Positions 15,789 to 24,421 of a stretch of DNA of 49,418 nt are shown one piece after another. The notes below the pieces were generated by a model. It was not told the DNA's origin, did no database searches, and saw only the letters and a program-made list of their open reading frames with translations. Location of the stretch: NCBI GenBank assembly GCA_031262085.1, contig JAISIN010000087.1:1-49418 (forward strand), written 5' to 3'. The translations under genes were made by a program, and so were the position numbers. The DNA comes from Prevotellaceae bacterium (lineage in GTDB: Bacteria; Bacteroidota; Bacteroidia; Bacteroidales; Bacteroidaceae). Numbering within the stretch: position 1 is the stretch's first letter; each line of letters begins with the position of its first letter.

Positions 15789-17942
15789 CTATCTCTTTTT
15801 CCCGACCAAAGCAAAGTCGAGCTGCTTCTTTTCCAGATTGGCGCGCGCCACTTGTATGGTGATGGCATCACCCAGCGAATAGATGCGATGTTTGCGACGT
15901 CCGCGCAGGCAGTAGTTCTTTTCGTCGAACTCATAATAGTCGTCGTCGAGGTCGCGAATGGGAATCATACCTTCGCACTTGTTCTCATTCAGCTCTACGT
16001 AGAGACCCCATTCGGTCACACCCGAGATGACGCCCTCGTAGACCTCACCCAATCGTTCGCTCATAAACTCCACCTGCTTATACTTGATCGACGCCCGTTC
16101 GGCGCCGGCAGCCAATTGCTCCATCTCGCTGGAGTGCTTGCACAAAGCTTCGTACTTCACTTCGGAAGCAGAGCGACCGCCTGCCAGATAGCGGGTAAGC
16201 AGCCGGTGCACCATCAGGTCGGGATAGCGACGGATGGGCGATGTGAAGTGGGTGTAATAATCGAACGCCAGTCCGTAGTGACCGATATTGTGCGTAGAGT
16301 AACATGCTTTCTGCATCGAACGGATAGATACGGTTTCGATGAGGTTCTGCTCTTTCTTGCCTTGCACCTTATCGAGCAGTTGGTTGATTGATTTGGAAAC
16401 ATCCGACTTCAATCCGGTGGTGCGCAGCTTGTAACCGAAGCGGGCGATGAACTGCGACAGGTTGTCGAGCTTCTCGGGGTCGGGCAGATCGTGTATGCGG
16501 TAAACAAACACCTTGGCTTTCTTCTTCTTGGGTACGCATCCTATCTGTTCGGCAACGGTGCGGTTGGCAAGGAGCATAAACTCTTCCACCAGCTTGTTTG
16601 CTTCTTTAGATACTTTGAAATGCACGCTGATGGGGTGTCCATTCTCGTCGATGTCGAACTTTACCTCGTATCGATCGAAGTTGATGGCTCCGGCAGCAAA
16701 CCGTTTGCTGCGCAATGCTTGCGCCATGCTGTTGAGCATTTGTATCTCTTCGAGGTATTCACCCTTGCCAGTCTCTATCGTCTGTTGTACCTCTTCGTAG
16801 GTGAAGCGGCGGTCGGATTTGATAACGGTATGCGCGATGCGCGACGCTTTCACCTCTCCCCGCTCGTTGAGCCGAAAGATGACCGAGTAAGCCAGCTTCT
16901 CCTCGTTGGGGCGGAGCGAGCAGATGAAGTTGCAGAGTCGCTCGGGTAGCATGGGGATGGTGCGATCGACCAGATAAATAGAGGTGGCACGTTTTTCCGC
17001 CTCTTTGTCGATAGCGCCTCCTTCGGCGACGTAATGACTCACATCGGCAATGTGCACTCCCACCTCCCACAGCCCGTCGGGCAGGCGGCGGATGGAGAGG
17101 GCATCGTCGAAATCTTTGGCATCTTTGGGGTCGATGGTGAAGGTGGTGACGTTGCGAAAATCTTCGCGGCGGGCAATTTCTTCGGCAGGAATATCGGCAG
17201 GAATCTTTTCGGCAGCGCGTTCTACCGATGCGGGATAAGTATAAGGCAAGCCGTATTCGGCAAGAATGGCGTGCATCTCGGTGTTGTTATCGCCGATATG
17301 TCCCAGTATGTCAATTACTTGTCCGATGGGGTTCTTGGCTTTGTCGGGCCACTCTATCACTTTGACGACAGCCTTATCGCCGCTCTTTCCGCCTTTGAGC
17401 TTCTCGCATGGAATGAAGATGTCGTTGGCAAGGGTACGGTTTTCGGTTACGAGGAAGGCATACGACTTCGACACTTCAAGTGTTCCGACGAAGGTGTCGT
17501 TGGCGCGTTCGAGTATCTCTACCACCTCACCTTCGGCTTCACGTCCGCGCCGTTTGGCATAGAAGGTGATGCGCACACGGTCGCCCGCCATGGCATGGGC
17601 GGAGTTGCGCTCGGCAATGAATATGGGGTCGCCGCCGTCGTCGGGGATGAAAGAGTTCTTTCCGTTGCTTTTGCGCTGAAAGATGCCGGTCATCTCTACG
17701 CCATGGTCGTTGAGGCGATACTTGTTCTTGTCGGTTTCAGTAATGTAGTCGTCTAATTTCAGTTCGCCGAGAATGTCCATGCAGAGCATCTTGAGCGGAT
17801 GGGTGGTGAGGTGCAATTGCTCGAATATATATTTCAACGAGAGCACCTCTGTGGATCGGGCATGGAAGAAGTCCATTAATGCGATAGCAAGCTCCTTCTT
17901 TCTCATCCGCTTGCCGGCTTTCTTTTCTCTATGTTTCGCCAT
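15789..17942 (-). CDS. rnr: ribonuclease R
   Basis: 717 residues. Domain order is a lysine/arginine-rich N-terminus, winged-helix segment, cold-shock domains (about 85-235), RNB catalytic domain with the aspartate cluster DPKDAKDFDD at about 270-280, and an S1 RNA-binding domain at the C-terminus (VYEGVISGVTEWGLYVEL). It degrades structured RNA 3' to 5' and acts in RNA turnover and ribosome quality control in the cytoplasm. Length is in the normal range. It interrupts the carbohydrate genes but is a housekeeping gene. The region upstream on the minus strand has only a weak -7-like TACCTTG sequence. Confidence 0.95.
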   Translation of the reverse strand: MAKHREKKAGKRMRKKELAIALMDFFHARSTEVLSLKYIFEQLHLTTHPLKMLCMDILGELKLDDYITETDKNKYRLNDHGVEMTGIFQRKSNGKNSFIPDDGGDPIFIAERNSAHAMAGDRVRITFYAKRRGREAEGEVVEILERANDTFVGTLEVSKSYAFLVTENRTLANDIFIPCEKLKGGKSGDKAVVKVIEWPDKAKNPIGQVIDILGHIGDNNTEMHAILAEYGLPYTYPASVERAAEKIPADIPAEEIARREDFRNVTTFTIDPKDAKDFDDALSIRRLPDGLWEVGVHIADVSHYVAEGGAIDKEAEKRATSIYLVDRTIPMLPERLCNFICSLRPNEEKLAYSVIFRLNERGEVKASRIAHTVIKSDRRFTYEEVQQTIETGKGEYLEEIQMLNSMAQALRSKRFAAGAINFDRYEVKFDIDENGHPISVHFKVSKEANKLVEEFMLLANRTVAEQIGCVPKKKKAKVFVYRIHDLPDPEKLDNLSQFIARFGYKLRTTGLKSDVSKSINQLLDKVQGKKEQNLIETVSIRSMQKACYSTHNIGHYGLAFDYYTHFTSPIRRYPDLMVHRLLTRYLAGGRSASEVKYEALCKHSSEMEQLAAGAERASIKYKQVEFMSERLGEVYEGVISGVTEWGLYVELNENKCEGMIPIRDLDDDYYEFDEKNYCLRGRRKHRIYSLGDAITIQVARANLEKKQLDFALVGKKR

Positions 17943-18036
17943 ATTGATAAAAAATTAATTGTGTGACACCATACCTAACAAGGTATAGGTATCATTTGTT
18001 TGAGTTTGTGAAATATCTATATCGAAAGCAGAAATC

Positions 18037-18108
18037 AGGCACGAACTACACGAATTACGCGGATTCTGTCCCGACGAACAATCCGTGTAATCCGCGTAAT
18101 CCGTGCCT
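18037..18108. repeat. REP-like imperfect inverted repeat
   Basis: AGGCACGAACTACACGAATT at the left and AATCCGTGTAATCCGCGTAA running to CCGTGCCT at the right form an imperfect 29-bp stem around a 14-nt loop. The right arm is itself built of repeated AATCCGYGT units. Similar 'attcgtgtaattcgtg' elements are scattered through Bacteroides genomes. Here it lies after the GH43-like gene and before rnr, where it may act as a terminator. Confidence 0.6.
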
Positions 18109-18141
18109 AAAAGGAGTGTCAAGTCTCTATTCAGATTCGGG

Positions 18142-20214
18142 TTACTGTTCTGTCAGTTGGACTGTATAGGTCTTGACAACACCGTTATAATCAAATTTGA
18201 CTACCGCTTTCCCGTTTTTAGCATCGGGCTGGGTAACTTCAATCCCGACCTGCGAATTATTTGAAGAAGCCGATACTTTGGGAGCTTTGGTTGCACCGGC
18301 AGGCAAAGCATACTCTGCATAGTACTGATCATACCCGACATAGCCGTTGGCATTGGTCGATCTTACCGGAGTTGTGGGCAACTCTACGTTCTTACCGCCC
18401 ACCTTTATCGTCACTTCGGGTACTTCGGGATATCCCAATGTGCTTCCTTGAACACTGAATCCCAATCCTTCGAGCGAGCAAAGCTTCGCTCCGTCGCCTC
18501 CTTCAGCAACCAAGAAGATGGCATGCTTCTTATCCAAGCGGTCTACCACGTCAGCGACATCTATGGTATATTGGGTAACCTTGTTGGCTACTCCGGCAGG
18601 AACGACGATTTCGCCGATCTTTTTCCCTTTCCATACCTCGTTGTCCCAAGGTCCGTCCAACCACACATTAATTTTGAAGGAAGCGTCGGTTTCTGCCGTG
18701 AGGAAGAGATTGAACGATGTGCCGTTGCCTTCTTTAGTTCCGGCAAAGGGCATCAATCCCTTTTGCGGTTTGTCTAACCCGCCGAAGCCGAAATATTTGT
18801 ATCCCACGATGTCGCCGTTCTGCATCTCTACTGCCATGTTATTGTCCCATATATCCCATGAATCTTGCATGGCACGTCCGTTCGACATATAGCAGGCGTA
18901 TCCTGCGGAGTAGTATTTATAAGGATCCAGACCGAAGATTTGGAATCCTTCCGAAGTAACTTCCGCTCCGGTGTAGGTATTACCGTTGCTTGCTTTAGCT
19001 TGCCAGATGCTGTCGGGTGCATAGGGGTCATAACCGGAAATGGTCACTGTTCCACCCGCTGCTACCGCCTTTTCATCCCAACGGATGATGACGGGAGCCA
19101 CCATTGCCTGTCGTGCAAAGCCGAATCCGCGTGGAGGACGGTGATAGAACACATACCATTGGTTGTTGATTTCTTCCAGACTGCCATGCGTATTGTGCGC
19201 CGAATTGGCAGCTATCAACCCACTGCCATCCTGATTGAGAACGATACCCCGGGAATCGACGAGCACACCGCCACTACGCCAAGGTCCCAACGGTGTATCA
19301 CCGAAAGCATAACGTAGCGTCGAATTGGAGTTACCCAATCCGTATTCAGGTCCTGAATAGCCGGAGAAAATCATAACGTACTTATTACCTACCTGACGAA
19401 TAGAAGAAGCTTCAAAGAAGTTAAAATCTTTGGGATTTTGCTCTTTGTACAGCGCAGGATATGTGGTACCCTTGGGGTCGCGTACCTCGCCTCTGGGTGA
19501 GCTGGCAGGAATAAAATAGGGTATCACTTGGGTTCCCGGACGAACGGAATACATCGTGTTCTGATCCAATTGAGCCGCCGATGAACGTTGGAATCCCCAG
19601 AAGCCATACGCACGGAATCCAATGTTATAGTCGGGATCTTTGGGGTCGGTAACGTATTCCACAAAGATAGAAGGGTCGAATCCCAAGATGCTGCCCTGAA
19701 CGGTACGTTTGCCGTCTTCTGTCAGATTGACCGGCGTGAAAGGTCCGTCGGGGCGGGTACCCTTGCAGACCATTGCCTCTCTGCCGGGTCCACGACTATG
19801 CGGATAGAGGTAATACTCCTTTGTTCCATCCTTCTTTTTGATTTCAACCAAGTCGGGGGCATACATCACATCCCATCGTCCGTCTGTCTGATAGGTGAAG
19901 ATGGCGCCCTCATCTCTCCAGTTGGTCAGGTCTTCTACGGGAGCCGACCACATACGAATGTCGGGACCGCAATATTCCGTAAAACGAAGATCGTGCGAGC
20001 CAATGATGTAGGCACGATACTTACCGGGGTTATCCGGATCTTCAAAGACACGCGGTTCGCCGTCGGGAAGGTGTTCCCAAAGTGGCAGGTACGGATTTCC
20101 CGTCCCTACAATGACTGTCTTGTTCTCGGTACTCGTCGCTCCACAAGCAGCAAACGCTAAGACTGCCGCGCACAAGGCGGCATGCTTCACTACACAAGTT
20201 AGTTTCTTTCTCAT
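18142..20214 (-). CDS. GH43-like lipoprotein with C-terminal accessory domains
   Basis: 690 residues. An N-terminal signal with lipobox (AVLAFAAC) predicts a lipoprotein. The five-bladed propeller catalytic domain covers about 30-360. Candidate catalytic residues are an Asp in the EPRVFEDPDNPG segment, an Asp in GFDPSIF and a Glu in FFEASSI. The central region after 400 (GYACYMSNGRAMQDSWDIWD onward) looks like a CBM6-type beta-sandwich, and the last 90 residues look Ig-like. GH43 enzymes mostly cleave alpha-L-arabinofuranosyl or beta-xylosyl bonds. The gene is separated from the PUL by rnr and has no susCD partner of its own. I use the ATG at 20214, not the TTG three codons earlier. Confidence 0.75.
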   Translation of the reverse strand: MRKKLTCVVKHAALCAAVLAFAACGATSTENKTVIVGTGNPYLPLWEHLPDGEPRVFEDPDNPGKYRAYIIGSHDLRFTEYCGPDIRMWSAPVEDLTNWRDEGAIFTYQTDGRWDVMYAPDLVEIKKKDGTKEYYLYPHSRGPGREAMVCKGTRPDGPFTPVNLTEDGKRTVQGSILGFDPSIFVEYVTDPKDPDYNIGFRAYGFWGFQRSSAAQLDQNTMYSVRPGTQVIPYFIPASSPRGEVRDPKGTTYPALYKEQNPKDFNFFEASSIRQVGNKYVMIFSGYSGPEYGLGNSNSTLRYAFGDTPLGPWRSGGVLVDSRGIVLNQDGSGLIAANSAHNTHGSLEEINNQWYVFYHRPPRGFGFARQAMVAPVIIRWDEKAVAAGGTVTISGYDPYAPDSIWQAKASNGNTYTGAEVTSEGFQIFGLDPYKYYSAGYACYMSNGRAMQDSWDIWDNNMAVEMQNGDIVGYKYFGFGGLDKPQKGLMPFAGTKEGNGTSFNLFLTAETDASFKINVWLDGPWDNEVWKGKKIGEIVVPAGVANKVTQYTIDVADVVDRLDKKHAIFLVAEGGDGAKLCSLEGLGFSVQGSTLGYPEVPEVTIKVGGKNVELPTTPVRSTNANGYVGYDQYYAEYALPAGATKAPKVSASSNNSQVGIEVTQPDAKNGKAVVKFDYNGVVKTYTVQLTEQ

Positions 20215-20303
20215 TTGAAACAATGTTTTTATGGGTTACTAATTCTCTTATATTATAATGTGATACTGTTTTTCGATAGACATTCTGCATCATTTGTTTG
20301 TTC

Positions 20304-20954
20304 CTATACAATCTTCCCATCCACGATATGTATCGTCCGATCGGTGAGTGTAGCCAACCCTTCGTCGTGGGTCACGATGACAAACGTCTGCCCCAATCGC
20401 TCGCGCAGGTCGAAGAAAAGACGGTGTAGTTCCTCTTTGTTGCGTGTGTCGAGACTACCCGAAGGCTCGTCTGCCAGTACCACCGACGGACGGTTCATGA
20501 GTGCACGCGCCACGGCAATGCGTTGCTTCTCACCACCCGATAGTTCGTTGGGTTTATGCTCGGCGCGGTCGGCGAGATGCATAAACTCCAATAGCTCCAT
20601 AGCTGCCGCGTAGGCTTCTTTTCGCCCGGTTCCACCGATGAAAGCGGGGATCATGATATTTTCTACGGCAGTAAACTCGGGCAGCAGTTGGTGAAATTGA
20701 AACACGAATCCAATGTGGCGATTGCGAAAAGCGGAGAGTTCGCGCTCTTTCATACGGCGGACATCTGTGTCGTCAATGACAATGTTGCCACTGTCGGGCA
20801 CGTCCAACGTACCCATGATTTGCAATAAAGTGGTTTTGCCGGCGCCGCTCGGTCCGACAATGCTCACAATCTCGCCACGCGCTATTTGCAGGTCGATGCC
20901 ACGCAATACTTGCAACGCACCGAAAGACTTGGTGATGGAGTGTAGTTGTATCAT
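20304..20954 (-). CDS. lolD: LolD-type ABC transporter ATPase
   Basis: 216 residues, the usual size of LolD/MacB-class ATPases. Walker [10 protein letters not shown] at about 34-42, signature [15 protein letters not shown] near 137, Walker [13 protein letters not shown] and the H-loop VIVTHDE are all intact. Such ATPases drive release of lipoproteins from the inner membrane (LolCDE) or work with MacB-like permeases. No permease is adjacent. A LolC/E-type permease lies far away at 37555. I use the ATG at 20954 rather than an upstream TTG. The truncated HU-HIG frame ends 31 bp upstream on the same strand, so the duplicated operator block may now lie in front of this gene. Confidence 0.85.
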   Translation of the reverse strand: MIQLHSITKSFGALQVLRGIDLQIARGEIVSIVGPSGAGKTTLLQIMGTLDVPDSGNIVIDDTDVRRMKERELSAFRNRHIGFVFQFHQLLPEFTAVENIMIPAFIGGTGRKEAYAAAMELLEFMHLADRAEHKPNELSGGEKQRIAVARALMNRPSVVLADEPSGSLDTRNKEELHRLFFDLRERLGQTFVIVTHDEGLATLTDRTIHIVDGKIV

Positions 20955-20985
20955 GGGTGCAAAGCTACTACTTTTCAAGTGAAAA

Positions 20986-21153
20986 CTACGCTACGCAAAG
21001 TACATATACTTGCAGATAGTCGCATATATACTCTAAAAGTACGTCCGACAGACGCTCTGCCACTTCGTCTGTGGTCATGGTTCCGGCAGCCGTCACCGCC
21101 TGCGGATACCATTTACCGTTAATCTTTTGCCGTATCTTCTTATAGAAAGCCAT
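20986..21153 (-). pseudogene. truncated HU-HIG gene copy
   Basis: The first 36 codons (MAFYKKIRQKINGKWYPQAV to AERLS) match the intact HU-HIG gene at 41325-41726 except for one residue. Homology then stops abruptly at 21044 and 19 unrelated codons follow before a TAG. The DNA-binding core is missing, so the product cannot be functional as HU. The start codon and three operator palindromes are conserved. The whole 247-bp homologous block is ungapped, which indicates a fairly recent duplication. Confidence 0.85.
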
Positions 21154-21290
21154 GGTTTGTAATATGAGTTAAAGATGACAAAGGTTACCTTTGTAGTGTA
21201 CAAAGGTTACCTTTGTATGCCACAAAGGTTACCTTTGTCATCTTCCAGTCCAAACGCGAGGCGTATTATTATGGCTTCTTAACACGGTCG
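21044..21290. repeat. 247-bp duplicated block, copy A
   Basis: This block aligns without gaps to 41617-41863. It contains the last codons of an unknown gene (DRVKKP then stop on the minus strand), three palindromes and the first 36 HU-HIG codons. It inserts between kdsC (stop at 21295) and lolD. Confidence 0.85.
21178..21238 (-). promoter_or_regulatory. triple ACAAAGGTTACCTTTGT operator, copy A
   Basis: Three identical 17-bp palindromes start at 21178, 21200 and 21222, an exact 22-nt period that places them on the same face of the helix. The nearest one starts 25 nt before the HU-HIG start codon. Each contains TACCTTTG, so the sites also overlap possible -7 boxes. Confidence 0.75.
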
Positions 21291-21294
21291 GAAA

Positions 21295-21786
21295 TCATTC
21301 CACCAGTTCCAACAGCGATACCCCGTTCTCCTCCAAGATTTTTTCCACGAACTCCCTGAAAGCACCTTGTCCACCGCATGCGGTGGTAACATAGTCCACT
21401 TCCTTCTTGATATATTCGGGGGTGTTGCAGGGTGAGGCGCTGAATCCGACGGCGCGCAGCAGGCGCAGGTCGTTCAGGTCGTCGCCGATGGCGGCCATGT
21501 CGGCAAGGGTGATGTTCAGCTCGGTACAGAGTTGCTGCGCCACTGCCAGTTTATCTTTCACACCGAGATAGCAGCGCTCTATCTGTAGCTTTTCGGCACG
21601 GCGTTGTACGATAGAAGAGTTCTCGCCCGTCATAATGACCACGGGGATGTTCAGTCGACGCAAGAAGATGACGCCCCAGCCGTCTTTGACGCAGAAGCGC
21701 TTCATCACGTCGCCATTGGCGGTGTAGTACATGCCGCCGTCGGTCCATACGCCGTCGATGTCGGTAATTACTAATTTCGGTAACAT
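21295..21786 (-). CDS. kdsC: KdsC-like HAD phosphatase
   Basis: 163 residues. HAD motif I is DIDGVWTDG with D9 and D11, motif II is in IMTGENS, and motif IV is IGDDLNDL. This is the C0-cap tetrameric phosphatase type that removes the 8-phosphate from KDO-8-phosphate or the 9-phosphate from related nonulosonic acids. The gene follows the NeuB-like and SpsF-like genes on the same strand. Its substrate could therefore be a nonulosonate 9-phosphate and not KDO-8-phosphate. The family is too similar to decide from sequence. The gap to the preceding glycosyltransferase is 30 bp, consistent with one operon. Confidence 0.85.
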   Translation of the reverse strand: MLPKLVITDIDGVWTDGGMYYTANGDVMKRFCVKDGWGVIFLRRLNIPVVIMTGENSSIVQRRAEKLQIERCYLGVKDKLAVAQQLCTELNITLADMAAIGDDLNDLRLLRAVGFSASPCNTPEYIKKEVDYVTTACGGQGAFREFVEKILEENGVSLLELVE

Positions 21787-21816
21787 ATTATTTCTGTTTT
21801 GATGCCTATTTCTATT

Positions 21817-22632
21817 TCAATTCTGACCATTTTTCACCGCAGCATCCTCCTCATATCTTCCCGTCTTTCCCTGCTTACCGTCGCGATAGCCGCGCCACAA
21901 CGCCAACCATTTTGCCCGCTTCTGCCGTTCGTAGAGCAGAACGAAGACGATACGCTTCCACAGATGGTACTTCAGATGGGCGCCCAGCGGGAGGCGTTCG
22001 GGATAGAGGCGGTGTAGCAAGATGCCGTTTCGCACATTGTAATAGCTGCGGGCAGGCGAATATTCGTTGGGAAAGACCACCCGTCCCAGCAGAGAATGTT
22101 TCTTATGCTGATAACCTAAGTCGTGTTGCAACACGATGTTGCGAAAGCAGAGTGTAGGGATGCCGTGGCGGGCGGCGCGCCACGAGAACTCCATGTCGAT
22201 GCCCCACACAAAGAGCTTCTCCATGAACAGCCCCAGCTCGTTGAACAGCGACAACGGATAGATGGCGCCGCTGGTCATGGTCGAGGATACGCGCTCTATG
22301 GTGTCGGTAACGGGGTAGAGGGTGGTTTGCCGGCTCATCAGGTAGTAGTTGGTAGAGAAGATAGCGCGCTCGGTGCCACTCTCTTCGATGGCTTTGATGT
22401 ATCGCGGCAGGTCGTCTTTGAGGAAGTAACTGTCTTGGTCGAGGGCAAGCAGATGAGTATAGCCGTTCTGCCGGGCATACTCCACAGTCTTGTTCAGCGC
22501 ACGTCCGATGCCTACGTTGTGCGGCGTATTGTCCCATTCGATGAGGATATCGACATACGGTTCGTAGCTTTTCTTATTCAGGAGATAGTCGTTGCCCGGA
22601 TGGTACAGAATGACGACGGCTGCCAATTTCAT
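21817..22632 (-). CDS. GT2-family glycosyltransferase (rhamnosyltransferase-like)
   Basis: 271 residues. It begins MKLAAVVILYHPGNDYL and carries NVGIGRALN and LLALDQDSYF, the nucleotide-sugar and DxD-type metal site of the GT-A rhamnosyltransferase subgroup. GIDMEFSWRAARHGI and YNVRNGILLHRLYP are later conserved parts. Between the first strand and NVGIG the segment normally holding a V-D-N-x-S motif is shortened to IEWDNTPH, so the protein is a little shorter than usual. Its start overlaps the neuB stop (ATGA), so the two are translationally coupled. It probably adds a sugar to the surface glycan made by this cluster. Confidence 0.8.
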   Translation of the reverse strand: MKLAAVVILYHPGNDYLLNKKSYEPYVDILIEWDNTPHNVGIGRALNKTVEYARQNGYTHLLALDQDSYFLKDDLPRYIKAIEESGTERAIFSTNYYLMSRQTTLYPVTDTIERVSSTMTSGAIYPLSLFNELGLFMEKLFVWGIDMEFSWRAARHGIPTLCFRNIVLQHDLGYQHKKHSLLGRVVFPNEYSPARSYYNVRNGILLHRLYPERLPLGAHLKYHLWKRIVFVLLYERQKRAKWLALWRGYRDGKQGKTGRYEEDAAVKNGQN

Positions 22633-23672
22633 AGATTTGTAATCAAAGAGGGGTAAATAATTTCGTTACGGGGAATCTCTGTCAGCACGCGGTGTCCGAT
22701 GACTTGGCTCCGTTCCGACCAGCGGAATCCGTCGCCCGGGCTAAGCAGGCGAATGTCGTCGGCAGTAATGACATGTCCGGCAGGCAACCTTTTGTTGGTG
22801 GCAATGGAGCGTTCCAGCTTCACCTTGGCAGCGGCTACGGAGGGTTCGATGTACAACTCTTCGCGTCCCAACCAGCGTTCGGCGAGGCGGATGTCGCGTA
22901 TCATGCGGTTCACACCGTCAGGACCGAGCGAGCCTTGCTGGTCGGTACCTTTCATGCGACGGTCGATGGTGACATGCTTCTCAAGGATCTCTGCCCCCAT
23001 GGCAACGGCGGCAACAGGTGCGGCAATGCCGATGGTATGGTCGGAGAAGCCGATGCGATATGCCGCGTAGTGCTGTTTCAGGTAGGTAATGGTGCGCAAG
23101 TTGAGGTTATCGGGGTGTGTGGGGTATTGCGACACGCAGTGCAGGATGCTAATGTCGGAATGGTAGCGGGTGATGACTTCAAGCGCTTCGTCCAGCTCCT
23201 TCTTCCCAGCCATGCCGGTAGAGAGAATGAGGGGGATACGTGTCTCTGCCATGGCTTCGAGCAGCGGCAGGTTGGTAAGGTCGCGACTGGCAACCTTCAG
23301 TCGGTCGGGGGTAAAGAGCTTCAATAACGACAAACAGCCGCGCGAGCAGAGCGTCTCCACGAAGTCTAACCCCAGCGACTTGGCGTGGCGGTAGACCTCG
23401 AAGTGTTCTTCGTCTGTCAACTCCAGTGCGGCACGGTGCTCGCCATACGTTCGTCCGAAGGAGTGGGGCGAATCATACAAGCGGTTCATTTGCGAATCGG
23501 TCAGCTCATCGCGCAGGTCGCGTTTGGTCAGCTTCACCGCATCCATGGGACGCAGTTCGATATGGAATGCCTCTTCGTATACGGGGCGCGACACCAAGTC
23601 GACAATCAGCTTGGCTATATCTACTGATCCGTTGTGGTTTTGACCGATTTCACCGATGATGTAGGTATTCAT
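22629..23672 (-). CDS. neuB: NeuB/SpsE-like nonulosonic acid synthase
   Basis: 347 residues. The N-terminal TIM barrel begins NTYIIGEIGQNHNGS and contains EILEKHVTIDRRMKGTDQ, the phosphoenolpyruvate and metal-binding region. The C-terminal 60 residues (RLPAGHVITADDIRLLSPG) are the SAF antifreeze-like domain. NeuB-type enzymes condense phosphoenolpyruvate with a hexose derivative such as ManNAc to make sialic or related acids. I use the ATG at 23672. The longer frame to 23735 lies inside spsF. Both ends overlap the neighbours by ATGA junctions. The exact sugar product (sialic, Kdn-type or other) cannot be decided here. Confidence 0.85.
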   Translation of the reverse strand: MNTYIIGEIGQNHNGSVDIAKLIVDLVSRPVYEEAFHIELRPMDAVKLTKRDLRDELTDSQMNRLYDSPHSFGRTYGEHRAALELTDEEHFEVYRHAKSLGLDFVETLCSRGCLSLLKLFTPDRLKVASRDLTNLPLLEAMAETRIPLILSTGMAGKKELDEALEVITRYHSDISILHCVSQYPTHPDNLNLRTITYLKQHYAAYRIGFSDHTIGIAAPVAAVAMGAEILEKHVTIDRRMKGTDQQGSLGPDGVNRMIRDIRLAERWLGREELYIEPSVAAAKVKLERSIATNKRLPAGHVITADDIRLLSPGDGFRWSERSQVIGHRVLTEIPRNEIIYPSLITNL

Positions 23673-24421
23673 TTTTCGTTTCTCCTTATATTTTCCTTCA
23701 TCCGTTCCCTGTACATCGGGTGCGCCTCCACCCATTGCAGCAAGGCGTGCACGCTGCGATCGGTCTGCTCATACCACGCGGCATACAGCTCCTGCAACAA
23801 CGCGAAATCGTCGGGCGTATCGAGGGTGAAGCGCAGATCGAGGCGTCCTTCCAACTCGACCGGCAGGGGGAGCAGACAGACGGTGAACTGTTCGGGGTGT
23901 GAGTAGAGATAGATGGTAACATGTTCGATATAGAGCGGCTCTTGTGTCAGCGCGGCAACGCGGCGCAGAGCGTCGGAGGTGGTCAGCTCGGCATACAAAC
24001 CCAAGTGCGACTTGATGGTGGGGCGACCGTCGGCAAAGGCGAAGGCAGTATAGTCGGCAGGGTGAACATCGGCTTCGGACAGAAGGCGGTTGAACGAACC
24101 GGCTTGCAGAAACGGGTTATCCGAGCAGACGCGAACGATGCGGTCGAGATGGAACGCCTCGGCTGCACCGATGAAGCGACCAAGTACATTCTCCTCGCTG
24201 CCTCGGTAGCAACAGATACCGGCTTGGGCAGCCACACCGGCAAGTACGTTGTCCTGCTCACGATCGGTGGTGGCGAGAATGATGCACTTACCGGGACAAG
24301 CCTCTTTGATGTTCGATATCAGAATATCGATGATGCGTTGTTCGTGGTAGAAGGGGAGCAGAATCTTGGCAGGCAGGCGGGTAGAGCCTGTACGAGCTTG
24401 GATGATGATACCGTCTTTCAT
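23669..24421 (-). CDS. spsF: SpsF-like cytidylyltransferase (COG1861)
   Basis: 250 residues. The N-terminal nucleotide-binding motif IIIQARTGSTRLPAKIL is the signature of SpsF and CMP-sugar synthetases. CSDNPFLQ and IEHVTIYLY are further family blocks. SpsF is found beside the NeuB homologue SpsE in the Bacillus spore-coat polysaccharide locus, and this pairing is kept here. No NeuA-type CMP-sialate synthetase is seen, so SpsF probably activates the acid made by the neighbouring synthase. Both ends overlap adjacent genes by ATGA junctions. Confidence 0.8.
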   Translation of the reverse strand: MKDGIIIQARTGSTRLPAKILLPFYHEQRIIDILISNIKEACPGKCIILATTDREQDNVLAGVAAQAGICCYRGSEENVLGRFIGAAEAFHLDRIVRVCSDNPFLQAGSFNRLLSEADVHPADYTAFAFADGRPTIKSHLGLYAELTTSDALRRVAALTQEPLYIEHVTIYLYSHPEQFTVCLLPLPVELEGRLDLRFTLDTPDDFALLQELYAAWYEQTDRSVHALLQWVEAHPMYRERMKENIRRNEK

